Shown here: positions 50,671 through 62,839 of the stretch, in pieces
How the letters are laid out: each line of letters starts with the position of its first letter
How positions within the stretch are numbered: the stretch's first letter is position 1
Notes under the pieces: model-generated
The model's database searches: none
Seen by the model: only the letters and a program-made list of their open reading frames with translations
Told to the model about the DNA's origin: nothing
Made by a program: the position numbers and the translations under genes
Assembly: GCA_037043015.1 (NCBI GenBank)
Contig: CM073323.1
Location: forward strand, 24,394,758 to 24,458,757
DNA length: 64,000 bases
Direction of reading: 5' to 3'
DNA from: Bryum argenteum
Lineage: Eukaryota > Streptophyta > Bryopsida > Bryales > Bryaceae

Positions 50671-52645
50671 GATAATTAACCCTAAACGTCTCTAGTGTCG
50701 AAAAATGATATTTGGGATGAAGGGTAGAAACTTTGAAGAGTCATAACTTCTTTATATAGACTCCATTTTGGACAAAATCACTTAGATTGGGTTGCAAACT
50801 AAGTCTAGTTTGTGTGGTGAAATTTTTAATTCTATATAGTAGAGTGTGAATAGATGGCATCCATTTTAGTAAAGGCAACTTCTTTTTTTGGTTTAACGTC
50901 TCGCATGTTAGACCATTGCAAGCCAATTATGTGAGATCGAGAATATTTTCATGATATTCTTTACCTAAGTGTTGTTTGTAGCTACATCCGAGCAACTTTG
51001 TAGTTGGAAGATTTTTGAACTGGGAAACTTTGGTATTGGATCTACTCGCAATGTATAAGGTCTTGTGACTCATGATTTAGTCCACATGACCTACAACAAG
51101 TACATTACAAGTTTGAACTGTAGAGGTCGTAATAATAACTTATTTTCATTTTCATCTATGACTTTTTATTTGAAATTGTGAGTATTGTCTATAAATAGAT
51201 TTGGACGTTCGGGGGTTTAGTGGCTTGGTCACTCTTTGTGAAATATAGTGGATTTAGATCAAGACAAGTTCAAATTCAACTTTTTGATATACATTTTTGT
51301 CAATCTCTCCCTTACCCTCTTCTTGTCCTCCTTTCTATTAATACAATTCAACACGAGCTAATCAATTATTTTTGAGTTTCATGGTCTTCTTAATTATATT
51401 CAAGTCAAGGCAATTGCTTAGACTCGGCTATAACCCGTGAAGATCCTCAAAAGCCAAATGGGTTATTGGAATTTTGGGCAGTCCATCTGAAGGGGTTAAA
51501 AATATTGATATTTTTGCTTAAGATTTTAAGTAGATGCTCCCTATATTGCAAGGTGTATGTAGTAAAAGTAAGGAAGCCAATTTTAATATTAAACCTTCAT
51601 CTAGGAATTTTGGACTATAAATTATGAAGGGGCAGTTTAACCCCTAAACATCCCAGCCTATTTTTAAGCACATTTCCATAGAAAAGCACATTTCCATAGA
51701 AATCTTCATAGATGAAAATCAAGAGAAGCTATTAAGATCTCAACCTTACAAACTTGTAATAGACTTATCGAAGATCATGTGGACCAAAATTTGAGTCATG
51801 AGGCCTTATAGATCGGGAGATCATAACATATTAATACTAAAAACAAACTGCAAAATTTCATCATTTTCACTTCGAGGTGGAAATGCTACCAATATACCTA
51901 TTGCAATGAAAAAGTCACCAACTAGAAAGATGCTCACCTTCATCTTAATAAGTCCTTTACCCAACAAAAATTCATCGAAAAAATTTCTTGGCTCAAATAA
52001 AAGCCATGCAATGGTAAAAACTGCCGAAAATTTTACAAAGGAAAAATAGTCCAAAACTAGACCCTTTGCATTCAATTTCATGCCTTATCTTCAAAACATC
52101 TTCGATCTTGTTAAGGTTTCTACCACTTAGACTAGACTCTAATTGGAGGCCATTCCAAAAAATTAAGTTGAAATCCAACGGTGGATGAAGGAGATATAGC
52201 TCCTCAAATATCATCCATTCTCTCACTTTTTCTGTTGACAAAACATCATTGCAAATCCAATAGCAAAATCATTTGGATCAAAAAACTTCTCAGTACAAAG
52301 TTGTTAAGAATCACCTTAAAATCATGACCATGAAAAAAAAAAAACAAAAAAACATGAAAAACTATTTTTAATTTCACATAATTGGCTTGCAATGGTAATA
52401 CATGCCCCATGCTTGGAAACCCAAAAACAAGAGTTGTCTTCACTACAGTGCATTCCATTAATTCATACTTTATTGTATGGGCTTGCAAATTTTACAACAC
52501 AAACTAGACTTGATTTGGAACCCAACACAAGTGATTTCATCCGAAACGGAGTTTGGATGAAGGCGTTATGGCTCTTCAAAGTTTCTGCCCTCCATCCAAA
52601 ATGTAGAAAAACGACATTGGGGACGTTTAGGGGTTAAATTTAAAC
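50670..52645. mobile_element. Older fold-back element with arms of about 400 bp
   Basis: The left arm (about 50675-51065) and right arm (about 52225-52640) are diverged inverted copies: for example AACTTTGAAGAGTCATAACT near 50731 against GGCTCTTCAAAGTTTCTGCC near 52570. The tips read TTAACCCTAAACGTC and, in reverse, TTAACCCCTAAACGTC. The arms are homologous to those of the element at 4035-5623 but lack its GC-rich tip arrays. The interior of about 1.1 kb contains no gene I can name. Confidence 0.65.
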
Positions 52646-54200
52646 TAGTTTTGAGTTTTTTTTGGGAACATGTTCATAACCAAACCACTACTCAAGCTCC
52701 AAAGTGACCAAAGTCAAAAAAAATTACCAATTTTACAAAGGCAACCTCCAAAAACTTCAAAATAATCTAAACAATTTTTAGTAATTTTACAAATTTTTCT
52801 TTCAAAATTTGTCATAATTGGAAATTTCTCATTTTTGTTCCCCCTCAAAATTCACAAACTCATACATGCATCTACTCATTGTTCAACATTTTTCAAAAAA
52901 TAATATATCTAATGTGGTGGATTTTTTATTTATTTTTTATCATTGTTTTTAGACCTTCTTAAATTTTTTTTGCACAAAGGTCAAAAGAGCTATATGATTC
53001 TCTAAAATTTTGCATGAGCGTACCCAACTTGATTACATACATGGAGAAAAATATGACCAAGTTATTTGAAATCTTTAATCTTCTCTTTGCACCATTCAGA
53101 CAATATCTCATGAGCAATGCCAAAAAAAAAAGAAATTGAACAAAATTTGGGTGTTATGATCTTGCAAATGAAAAACATCCAAAGGTCAATTTTCACAGTA
53201 GTAATAGAAAATAGGCATGAGTATAGGATCTTACGTTAAAAAACCCAAGAAAGTAAAAAAATTAATTGTTCACACCGAGGGGTGTACATAGAGGTCAAAA
53301 ACTCCAGTTTGAGGTTTCAAGTTCTCAAAACACAATTACTTTTAGGGGATAATCAAGGAGACCATGAAAACATTATTCATTATAAAAAAAATAGCATACT
53401 TATGGGACCTCAAAGTTGGTGGTCACTCTTCCTTCTCAAGGTAGATAGTTTATAGCCAAATGGGACCAAGAGCAATTTACTCTCCAATCACAAAGTTTAG
53501 AATTTTATCGTTGTGGCTCTTGGGGTCCATATTGTAAAGCTCCCCTCATGGTCTCTTAGATTATAGTTGAGTTGAGGCATTTGCTTTTATTCAACTCTAA
53601 TTTAAGATACTATAAAATATTATCCATGTGAAAAACTTAACATACTTTGGAGACTTGAATGTTACTGATTTTTCTCATTCTTTCAAGGTGGTATAAAGCC
53701 AAATGGAACCAATAGCATTTAACTCTCCAATCACAAATTTTCATGGTCATGGCTCTTGATCCATAATATAAATTGTCTTTTAGTATTTATCAATCAACTA
53801 AAACTCATAGCAAGTATTATTAATGCTGACAATAATGAGGAGTGATATCTCTCACTTCCCTATTTATATTTTACGACAATTATACTAATTTTTTGCCCCT
53901 TCAAGGCAACTATAGAGATGTATTTAAAGAGCCGCTTAAGAAGCTATGAAGTTTTCGTAAGGCGGTCGCTCGATCTTCAAGTTATTCCCACCACCTTTAA
54001 AGATTATTTAGAAGCTTCTTGATTATGGTTAATCTTTGGTACTCGGAATTTGGTCTTTTTGGAAGTTAATGTCAAATCGAGTATCTCATGTTATACTAAT
54101 GTTGTAATAATGGCAATTTCAACTGACCCTATCTTTACATCTTTAAGAGCCACAATTATTCATTTTACAGGTTTTCATTGATTGTCCTCACTATCTAAGA
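52646..54200. other. AT-rich spacer with degenerate MITE ends
   Basis: At about 53496-53540 and 53738-53783 two segments resemble the right end of the Tourist-like MITE (TGGCTCTTG...GGTCCATA...TAAA), and 53340-53460 shares its CAAGGAGACCATGA word. They are broken, nested copies. The segment 53130-53250 belongs to the dispersed family seen at 46260 and 49960. No gene is seen. Confidence 0.45.
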
Positions 54201-54545
54201 GTACTTACATAAGGAGAAATGAGAGGAGTAGAGAGCGGATAGGACCAGATCTGGTGTCGTAGCAATGCTGCAATCGTAACCCGTGTGTGCGATTTGTGTT
54301 AGGAGTGATCTAACCGCACCACGAATGCACACAAAGCGTAGGTAGTGAAAGTGGTGGAATGAGGGTTTGAGTTGTTGGAGTTGCTATTGTAGATCTGAAA
54401 GCGGGCTGGGAAATAGAGCTTAGATCCAACATTGAAAGGCTTGAAACTACCAGGAGCTTAGGATTTCGAGTGCTGAAATCGCTGCAGGCCAGATCTGGAA
54501 CCTAGACGCAGTTTAGACGCAGATCTGATTTCAGAAAATTTTTTC

Positions 54546-56603
54546 ATGCCCGCCGCGGCATTGGTGATTTGTTTGCAAGAGAGAAGAGCGACGACGCGCG
54601 CAGAAGAGACGGCCGTAGAAACACTAGATCTACAGCTTTCAGGTAAGAACCTAACCCTAAACTCGCTTTTGCTCATTGAATTGAAAAAGAAACTAGTAGC
54701 AAAGATTGTATGTGCTGAAATTAGGTCAAGAGCTTACAATCAGATATCACCCTACTATGCGCGCGAGGAACAACAGTTTGGCGCGAATAGCTTGATTAGT
54801 GTACAGACCAAATCGTTGAAAGAAAATACAGAAAAAACAAAGAAAAAATTGGATTTGCAGATGGCGCACAGGGGGAAAGCTGCACACGCAGCCATTATGA
54901 CAGAAAGTACACCGGGGAAAATGCTGGACACAAATATGGCGGAAGCGGATGACGATTGCAGAGTAACACAAATCGAAACTCAACATACGAAAAGAAACCA
55001 GGAAGGATCCGGAGGAAGCGGCAGCAAGAGGAAGAAGAATGTAGCAGCAATCGAGGAAACGCCGAAGACATTCTGGCTGGGGTTTGTAGCTTTGGAGCAG
55101 TTGGCGCTGAAAGAAGGAACTGGTGAAGCTGAAGGATTGAGAAGCAAGAGTGTGATAGAGAAAGTGAAACAGGGTTTCACGAAGGCTGAAGCTGAAGAAC
55201 TCCACAACGCAGGAAGAATGGCGTTTCCACATGTGCAGCAGAAGCTGTACCCAATGGAGAGACCCGACGGCAAAGGTGGGCAACATTACAACATTACTCA
55301 ACTTCCAATTGAGACGGAAGTGGATACGTCTAGCGGGCTGTCGCTAGACTATCAGGTGGCTGTCTTTTTTGAAAGACCAGCAACGGACTTCACACACGGA
55401 GAAATTCTTACGAGATGCAAAGAAAGGCTGAAAAGGATGGAAATTGAAGTCGGGGAGAACATGGCTGAACCGATCTACATTCCGTGCAAGGAGAAGGTGA
55501 AGGGGTCGAAACAGAAGTTTTGGACAGGGACCATCAAAATCCACCTGAAGCATCCGAAGATTGACGGAATCGCCCTGCTTAAAGGGAAGAGAGCTTTCAT
55601 CTTGGAGTTGGACCACGATTTGACAACCGTTGGGAAGGTATGCAAAAGCTGGGATTCTATTGCACGGAACACATTGTTGTCGGCGAAAATTGATAGCCCA
55701 AAGTTGGAAGGGGTTACCGCTGCAGAACTCCAACGGGACGTGCTCAGAGAAAGTTTCCGAAGAGGACATGATTACGAGATTTCTAGCGTACAGAAGAGTG
55801 AAGGGGAGACCTGGGGCTGGCTGGTTGCTACAAGTCCGACTCAGGTTGACAAAATCATTCAATACCAGGTACCATACGAAAACGAACTCCTTCACGTGAT
55901 CACACCGCAGACTGCAAAGGCGGAACGTGGCGCTAGAGGAGAAGGACTGACGGAGGAGGAGCTGAAGAAGAAGAATGCTACGATGCTGTGCTTATACGGA
56001 TTGCACAAAATGAAGAAAGTCGAGGAGACAAAGATGTCAATCGAAGCTGCAATGGGGGAGAAGAACATACTGACATTCTTCTTCCCGGGGCAGGTTGGAA
56101 ACCTGCACAAAGGGGCAGCCAACGTCCAGTGCCTGAACCCCATTGTATATCGACAATGGGTAGGGAAGACGAAGGAGATCATGGGGAAACACGTAAGTTT
56201 TACTCCACACCCTCGCAGTTTAGAAGGCAGTCTACCTCCTAGCAGAGAAGATCAGGAGAGATTTGGGTTTTGTGACATCTCTACTGCCATTGTGAGTACA
56301 TTGGAGGCAGCACAGAACGCACCGAAGGAGAAACGGAACAACATTACTCATGGAGAAATCGCGGAGCTGGTGGAGAAGGCCGTTAGCAAGGGGAACGAGA
56401 AACTGAAAGAGGAAATGCACAAGGAGCTAGGAATATTCAAGGAAGAGATCGCGAAGGAGGCCAACCTTCATGCCCAGAAGTTGACGGAAGAGCTACATAG
56501 CTCAATGCAGATGCAAATGGAAGAAGTGAAGAAACAACTCAGGGCTACCATCCAAGCGGTTGACATCTTCTGTGCCATTCCAAAACCTCAACTGGAAAAC
56601 TGA
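54546..56603 (+). CDS. ORF1-like protein of unknown family with C-terminal coiled coil
   Basis: The open frame is 685 codons. A donor (CTTTCAG/GTAAGAAC at about 54642) and an acceptor (TTTGCAG/ATGGCG ending at 54860) suggest a 5' intron, which would put the real start at ATG 54861 (580 residues). I do not recognise the family. The first third is basic and charged (GSKRKKN). The middle (roughly residues 290-400 of the long form) alternates short strands and helices, as in RNA-binding ORF1 proteins. The last ~90 residues are a Glu/Lys-rich coiled coil. A further frame of the same character, with its own stop, continues at 56600-56744. It is GC-richer than the retrotransposon that follows and may be that element's ORF1 or belong to a neighbour. 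Confidence 0.5.
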   Translation: MPAAALVICLQERRATTRAEETAVETLDLQLSGKNLTLNSLLLIELKKKLVAKIVCAEIRSRAYNQISPYYAREEQQFGANSLISVQTKSLKENTEKTKKKLDLQMAHRGKAAHAAIMTESTPGKMLDTNMAEADDDCRVTQIETQHTKRNQEGSGGSGSKRKKNVAAIEETPKTFWLGFVALEQLALKEGTGEAEGLRSKSVIEKVKQGFTKAEAEELHNAGRMAFPHVQQKLYPMERPDGKGGQHYNITQLPIETEVDTSSGLSLDYQVAVFFERPATDFTHGEILTRCKERLKRMEIEVGENMAEPIYIPCKEKVKGSKQKFWTGTIKIHLKHPKIDGIALLKGKRAFILELDHDLTTVGKVCKSWDSIARNTLLSAKIDSPKLEGVTAAELQRDVLRESFRRGHDYEISSVQKSEGETWGWLVATSPTQVDKIIQYQVPYENELLHVITPQTAKAERGARGEGLTEEELKKKNATMLCLYGLHKMKKVEETKMSIEAAMGEKNILTFFFPGQVGNLHKGAANVQCLNPIVYRQWVGKTKEIMGKHVSFTPHPRSLEGSLPPSREDQERFGFCDISTAIVSTLEAAQNAPKEKRNNITHGEIAELVEKAVSKGNEKLKEEMHKELGIFKEEIAKEANLHAQKLTEELHSSMQMQMEEVKKQLRATIQAVDIFCAIPKPQLEN

Positions 56604-57019
56604 TATGGAAAAACAACCTGCAGCAACGGTTAAAGGATGGCTTGAGTTTTTGCAGGGAACGAAGGCTACCAGAGAGAAGGAGAAGTACGAAACTAGACAA
56701 CGACAGCAATGTATTACAGAGTATAGGCAGAAGGAAAAGCTATAGGATAGAGAAGGGTTTCAGCAGATGCAGTATATGGCTGAAGAGGCAAATAGTAGAT
56801 AGAGTATATAGGAGGAGGATATTATATAGGAAAAAAACAAAAAAGATATGTAATAAAAAGGTAATACAGATTACCAAAGATTTCTCAGAAAAGATATTGA
56901 AAGGAAAAGAAAAAGACCAAACAAGAATGATATCAAAAACGCAGAGTAACGTGAGAATTTATGAGTGCGTTGAAGGAACGATAGCAGGGGGGGGCTGAAG
57001 CCCGCCGCAGGCGCCAAAA

Positions 57020-57715
57020 ATAGAATTACTAAAAATAGAAAATACCGACACGATAAATCTAGAAAATACCGACATGATAAATCTAGAAAATACCGACATA
57101 ATAAATCTAAAAAATACCGACATAGAAAAACAAGAAAATACCGACATAGAAAAACAAGAAAATGCGGACATAATAAAACAAAAAAATACCGACATAGTAA
57201 AACAAGAAAATACCGATATAGTAAAACGAAAAAATACCGACATAGTAAATCAAAAAAATACCAACATAATAAATCAAAAAAATACCGACATAGTAAAACA
57301 AGAAAATGCGGACATAATAAAACAAAAATATACCGACATAGTAAAACAAGAAAATACCGATATAGTAAAACAAAAAAATACCGACATAGTAAATCAAAAA
57401 AATACCAACATAATAAATCAAAAAAATACCAACATAGTAAAACAAGAAAATACCGACATAGAAAAACTAGAAAATGCGGACATGATAAAACAAAAAAATA
57501 CCGACATAGTAAAACAAAAAAATACCGATATAGTAAAACAAAAAAATTCCGACATAGTAAATCAAAAAAATACCAACATACTAAATCAAAAAAATACCGA
57601 TATAGTTAAGCAAGAAAATACCGACATAGAAAAACAAGAAAATGCCGACATATTAAAACAAAATAATACCGACATAGTAAATCTAGACAATACCGACATA
57701 AAAGAAGAAAATAGA
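57020..57715 (+). repeat. 24-bp coding minisatellite (eight-residue repeat, about 29 units)
   Basis: The unit is close to AAAATACCGACATAGTAAAACAAG, and an open frame from 57074 reads it as NTDIVKQK with variants (NTDIEKQE, NTNIINQK, NADIIKQK). Because 24 is a multiple of three and the unit has no stop in the matching reverse frame, the minus strand is also open (57445-57107, VGIFLFYY-type repeats). The plus-strand frame runs on without a stop through 57937. The reading is charged and polar, coil-like. Whether it is translated as part of the retrotransposon's first protein is inferred from position only. Confidence 0.85.
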
Positions 57716-57939
57716 AGACAAAAAGTAAAAGTAATAGGAGAGAAAGAAAAAACAAAGAAAGTGAATAGAAATTATAGTAATAATGAATATCCTTTTACAT
57801 ACATAACAAAATATATAACATATTGCTCTACACAACCGACCCTCAACACTACTATAAAAAATACTTTACATATAAAAATAAACGTAAAAATCCAAAATTC
57901 TACTACCTTTTATATGATAACAAAACAATCCTATTAACA

Positions 57940-57969
57940 TGCAAAGATATAGAATCAAATCGGGACCCT
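57940..57969 (+). other. Decayed 2A-like motif (first copy)
   Basis: The frame from 57823 reads LLTCKDIESNRDP here, against the CGDI-x-x-NPGP seen in the second copy. A single missing C next to the CGGGAC run would explain the change from NPGP, and the Gly before DI is also lost (AAA). Upstream context (QHYYKKY) resembles that of the second copy, so the module was probably duplicated. Confidence 0.5.
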
Positions 57970-58271
57970 ATGCAAAATATGCTTGACATTCTGTTCAACC
58001 ACGCATAAACATAGATATAAAACATTTCCGAATATAAACCAAAAACAAACATACTAGAAATATAAATATTCAAGATAGTAACAAGAGACCCCAATTATTT
58101 GGAATCAAACACCAACCTATTTTTTAAGACCTATTCTTTAAAGTTATATATTTTCCGACCAAAACAAAGCTTTTCAAAATATCTATTGTTAACACCGTCT
58201 CCACATATGTGCCCACAAAGACTCTCAACACATACTATTATAAATACAATGATACGCACCATTTATTAAAA

Positions 58272-58301
58272 TGTGGGGATATTAAACAAAACCCTGGTCC
58301 T
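58272..58301 (+). other. 2A-like ribosome-skipping motif CGDIKQNPGP
   Basis: Residues 22-31 of the frame starting at 58209 read CGDIKQNPGP, preceded by LLK. 2A peptides end in D-x-E-x-NPG-P and make the ribosome skip a peptide bond between the last Gly and Pro. This copy keeps D, NPG and P but has Lys where Glu is usual, which may weaken it. In other non-LTR retrotransposons such motifs lie at the start of the ORF2 product, the position seen here. Confidence 0.65.
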
Positions 58302-61300
58302 ACGCCAAACGTGCTAAAAACTCACCCACCGGCTCACAAACGAAGATACAAAACATATTTTATTACATGTACAATCAAACTCCAACCCGAATACCAAAAT
58401 CTTGCAAAAAATTTCTCTCCCATTCTAATACAAGATCACCAAAACCATCAAATCACTATTAGGGACTTCCCACATTTAAATACATATCTAAACCAAATAA
58501 GAAATTACCCTTTAAAGCACACATACTATTTGCGCTAATAACAACTATAAGCCCTAATATAAATTCATGTGAACATCTACTAACAACGACACAACCAGAC
58601 GGGATCACTAGATTACTGCATGCAAGATGTCTACACTACCAAACCCACCCGAAAGACACATCCACACTGGAACACCCCTATCTACAATTTACCACGGATA
58701 ACCAAAAATTAATAAACCCCCCCCCTAGTATACACAAAGAATTATATGATTTTATACACCGCACACAAAACCCACTATCAATACATACGTTAAAACATAA
58801 ATTTCCTTTTCTACCAAATAATCTTCTCGAGGAAACATTAAAAATCTATGATCCTCTAGATGAATACACACACCCTCCTCCATCGACTCATCCTACCACT
58901 ACCCCAACCCAATATACACAATATTAATCAACAAACTAAGATTATCACACTGGACGCAAAGAACACTAAATACCGCACTACCTAGCTTAGAAGAACTTGC
59001 CTTGCAAACCCCTGGGCATTATCACCATTCAAGAGACTAAACTAACCGCCACCAAGTCTATAAAATACATACAAAACTTATTCCCAAATTACAAACTAAT
59101 ATTTAATAATACTCACGCACCGACTGGATGCATTCAACAACGAATTCCTTATACACCGCTAGAGGAGGACTACTAACACTAATAAACCACAAATATGCAT
59201 ACCTGCGAATATCACCAAAATCCCAACCCCGCTAAAAATATCACCTTATTTACAAATTATACACATAAAAACCACCCACTACAACCACGGCTATTTAATA
59301 CACCTATATACGCCATCACACCACAAGACATCGAACTAATCCCAACTATACAACAAACCATTACAACACAAATCAACACACATCCTAACCACACTCTTAT
59401 TCTATGTGGAGACTTCAATAGAGACATAGCTTTAATAGACGACAAAACGAAAGATAATACCACACCACCACAAGAGACGATTTTATTTGGAAAACATATA
59501 TCGATAGCTTATCACTAACATACGTCCCAACAAACACAAACTACTCTGCAAGGTGGTTCTACTACACACATACAAGTCTAATAGACGGTTTTTATATCAA
59601 AACACAAAATCACAATTTATATACATGTACTCACAATTACTGAAGCCAATCTTAACTCCGACCACACACCCATCGCACTACACATCCCCCAAAACAAACT
59701 CATTGCACGCCATCCAATACCACCTACCTCCAAACCGATTAGAATACTTAACCCTATACCGCAAAATAATTTAGATAAATTTAATACAATCTTCCATGAA
59801 AACAATCTTTCTAACTAAACGACTTGAACGCCATATTATCACACGAACACCTAAATCCCGATCAATGGAAACTAGCGTCTTTCTTACATGTATGAAATCA
59901 CTCAAAAATATCGGAAGTTCGTAAAAAATACGTGAAGCGCACCACCCATACCCACACTCAATGAAAGAATTTCAAAACAAGGTGGTTACTTTACCACGAA
60001 AAATCCAAAAACACATGGAAAAAGCATGTAAAGAACATATCATTTAATCGGAAAAGCAATATATACCACAAAAAATACACAACAATGGAGATCACACCCA
60101 ATTATCAATAAATTAAATAATCACACCCACGCCAAGATCCCACCACCGCCATCCGACGACCTATTTATCAAGCATGGATAAATGACTTAGCAACATTAGC
60201 CAAGATCGCAAACAAAAAAGCAAAAAAAAATCACATCAAAATACACAAAAGAATGCATAAAAAGGCTATATCCAAATACGTACTCTTATATGAAATAAGT
60301 CCTAAAAAGATAAACAATAAAGTATTTAAAAACCACGAAACACCACCATTAGATCGCATCACGGATCGCAATAACAACATACTAACGAGCCCACAAGATA
60401 TTCTAATGAAATTTACATACAACAATCATCTATTAACAAACCCACTGCTCCAACACGTTATTACCTACCGGACCACCCCCGAAATGCATACGCGAGTTAG
60501 ACAATATCCATGGCATGACCTAGAAGGCTTTGTAATAGATAAAAGAGGACATCCGCAAACTCCGCTACATACATATTTTGACCAAAAACTTTCGATTTAT
60601 GCCTAAAAACCTCGCAAAAACAAAACCCCGCGACCGGATAGAATACCTAACTCTATCTTGAAGAACATGCCTACAAACTTTCACCGCATCTTATTCCTAT
60701 TCTTCAAACATTGTTATAAACAAAAACAAATCCCGACATCCCTGAAAATAAGCCTCACAATACTATTATACAAAAAAGCGCGACCCATCTCAATTATCGA
60801 ATCATAGGCCTATAGCTCTAGCCAACACTATATACAAATTTTTTACAAGACACTAACATCGATACTCTCAAAGATATGGAGAAAAACACCAAATTCTACA
60901 TGATAGCCAAGAAGGATTTCGTGCAGAAAGATGCACATCTAGACAATTACAACTACTAATAGCGAACTTTAGAAGATGCACAATTAACAACACAAGACAT
61001 ATATTTACTCTATATAGATTTTAAAAATGCATTTGGTTCAATAGACCACGCCCGACTACTAGCCATCATGAAAGATTTAGGATATCCTGAGGATGCGGTA
61101 ATACTAGTAGGAGACATCTACTCACAATCTAACACTATTTTTACTGGTGATTACTTTGGCCAGACACAAAAAATACCCATACAAAGAGGCACAATACAAG
61201 GGGACACACTGAGCCCATATCTCTTTCTTTATCTTTTTAGAACCACTTTTAAGATGGTTACAACGAGGAAAATATGGTTACACCTTGAACACCTCAAAAC

Positions 61301-62839
61301 TACAATTAATACAGCAGCATACGCAGATGATCTTGCAATCATAACAAGCAAACTCCCCTCACTAAAAAGACAACTCAACAAAATGGACAAATTCTGCGAA
61401 TGGGCTGGAATGGACCTAGGAATTCCAAAATGCGCAATTACTGGATGCCCAAACAAATCTAAATCAAACCAAATAGTTTTCAAAGCACTAATACAAGCCG
61501 CAAATATCATACAAAAATCAACCAATTCCCGTTCTACATCAAAATGAGCCATATGTATATTTAGGCATACAACTTGTTCCATCACTAAATTGGAAAATAC
61601 AAACGCATACAACGACCACCAAACTGATTAAACAATGCAACCAACTAGCAAATTGTCCAAACTACTATAAAATGAAAGTTAGTATGGTAGACATCATTAT
61701 AAGAGCGGTGTGTTGCATATAGTTTTTATGCGGTACCTTACTCATTACCCACTATTAAAAAATTAGACAAAAAAATTATAGCAATACAAAAGAAAATATG
61801 CGGGCTACCAAATTGCACCCCAACGTAATCACCCAACTCCCACACGATATGTTCGGTATAGAAGCATTCTCATTAAAAACGCCTATCTTAGATGCATTGG
61901 TGAACAACTACGCAATCTTTCTCAACGACACAGAAAATTGGGAATAATCTATAAAGGTCTTACACATTTTATACTTGCTAAAACGGTGGAGCAAAAGAGA
62001 TTCCTGAATTAAACAACAAGACTCATTTAAGATCACCCACAACAAGAACACTCTACCTTATCAAACGATGTGGAGTGTGCCACTGGAAGTACAATAGGAA
62101 ACTTTCCACTTGAAGCCACACCCCCTCAAACACATGTGGCTAAACTTGTCTTCGAACTATTACCACATCTCACTCCTAAACAAAATCATAAACTTCTCAA
62201 CAAATTATTACTTCAAAACATATATGAGATAAAACACTTAACACCGCTAAATGGTCTAAATCTAATGTCACATGATGAATTCAAAACATATTATCAAACA
62301 CCAACAAAAGTAATAAAACAAGCGCTACATACAAAACCAACAACTCTTTTGCTATCCTACATGTAACCAACAATGCCTAAATCCATGCATCGAACACACT
62401 CGCACCAAGAACTCTAAAACATGAATATAGAACACATAACCATTATATTGTACCTAACCACCAGACAAACCCTATACACCTACCAACACCGCTACACCCC
62501 CCTTATCCAAAACCACCAATTAGAATCATCAATAACCCATCCACATACCCCATACATACAATATTAGACCATAAACAAGTCAAAACAATAGACAAATACA
62601 AAATTTCAAAAACATACAACACCTACCTATGCCAATGGAAATTACCAAATGATATCACATATATCAAATGGATACCACAAAAAGACCTCTTCCCAGTAAA
62701 CATTCCACTAACCATACAACACAACACCTCACTGCTTACTCAATATTACACCACAAAACAACATACATATTATAGAAACATAATAGATACCCATTTTGCA
62801 GAAGAACAATTTCGCGACACAAGACACATACTTCCAACA

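Noticed and set aside
57107..57445. Minus-strand open frame VGIFLFYY repeats, looking like a membrane protein
   Set aside because: It is the mirror of the 24-bp minisatellite, open only because the unit length is a multiple of three; the plus-strand frame is longer and co-linear with the element.
57020..57715. Possible CRISPR-like repeat array
   Set aside because: Units are contiguous with no unique spacers, in an intron-bearing eukaryotic sequence.
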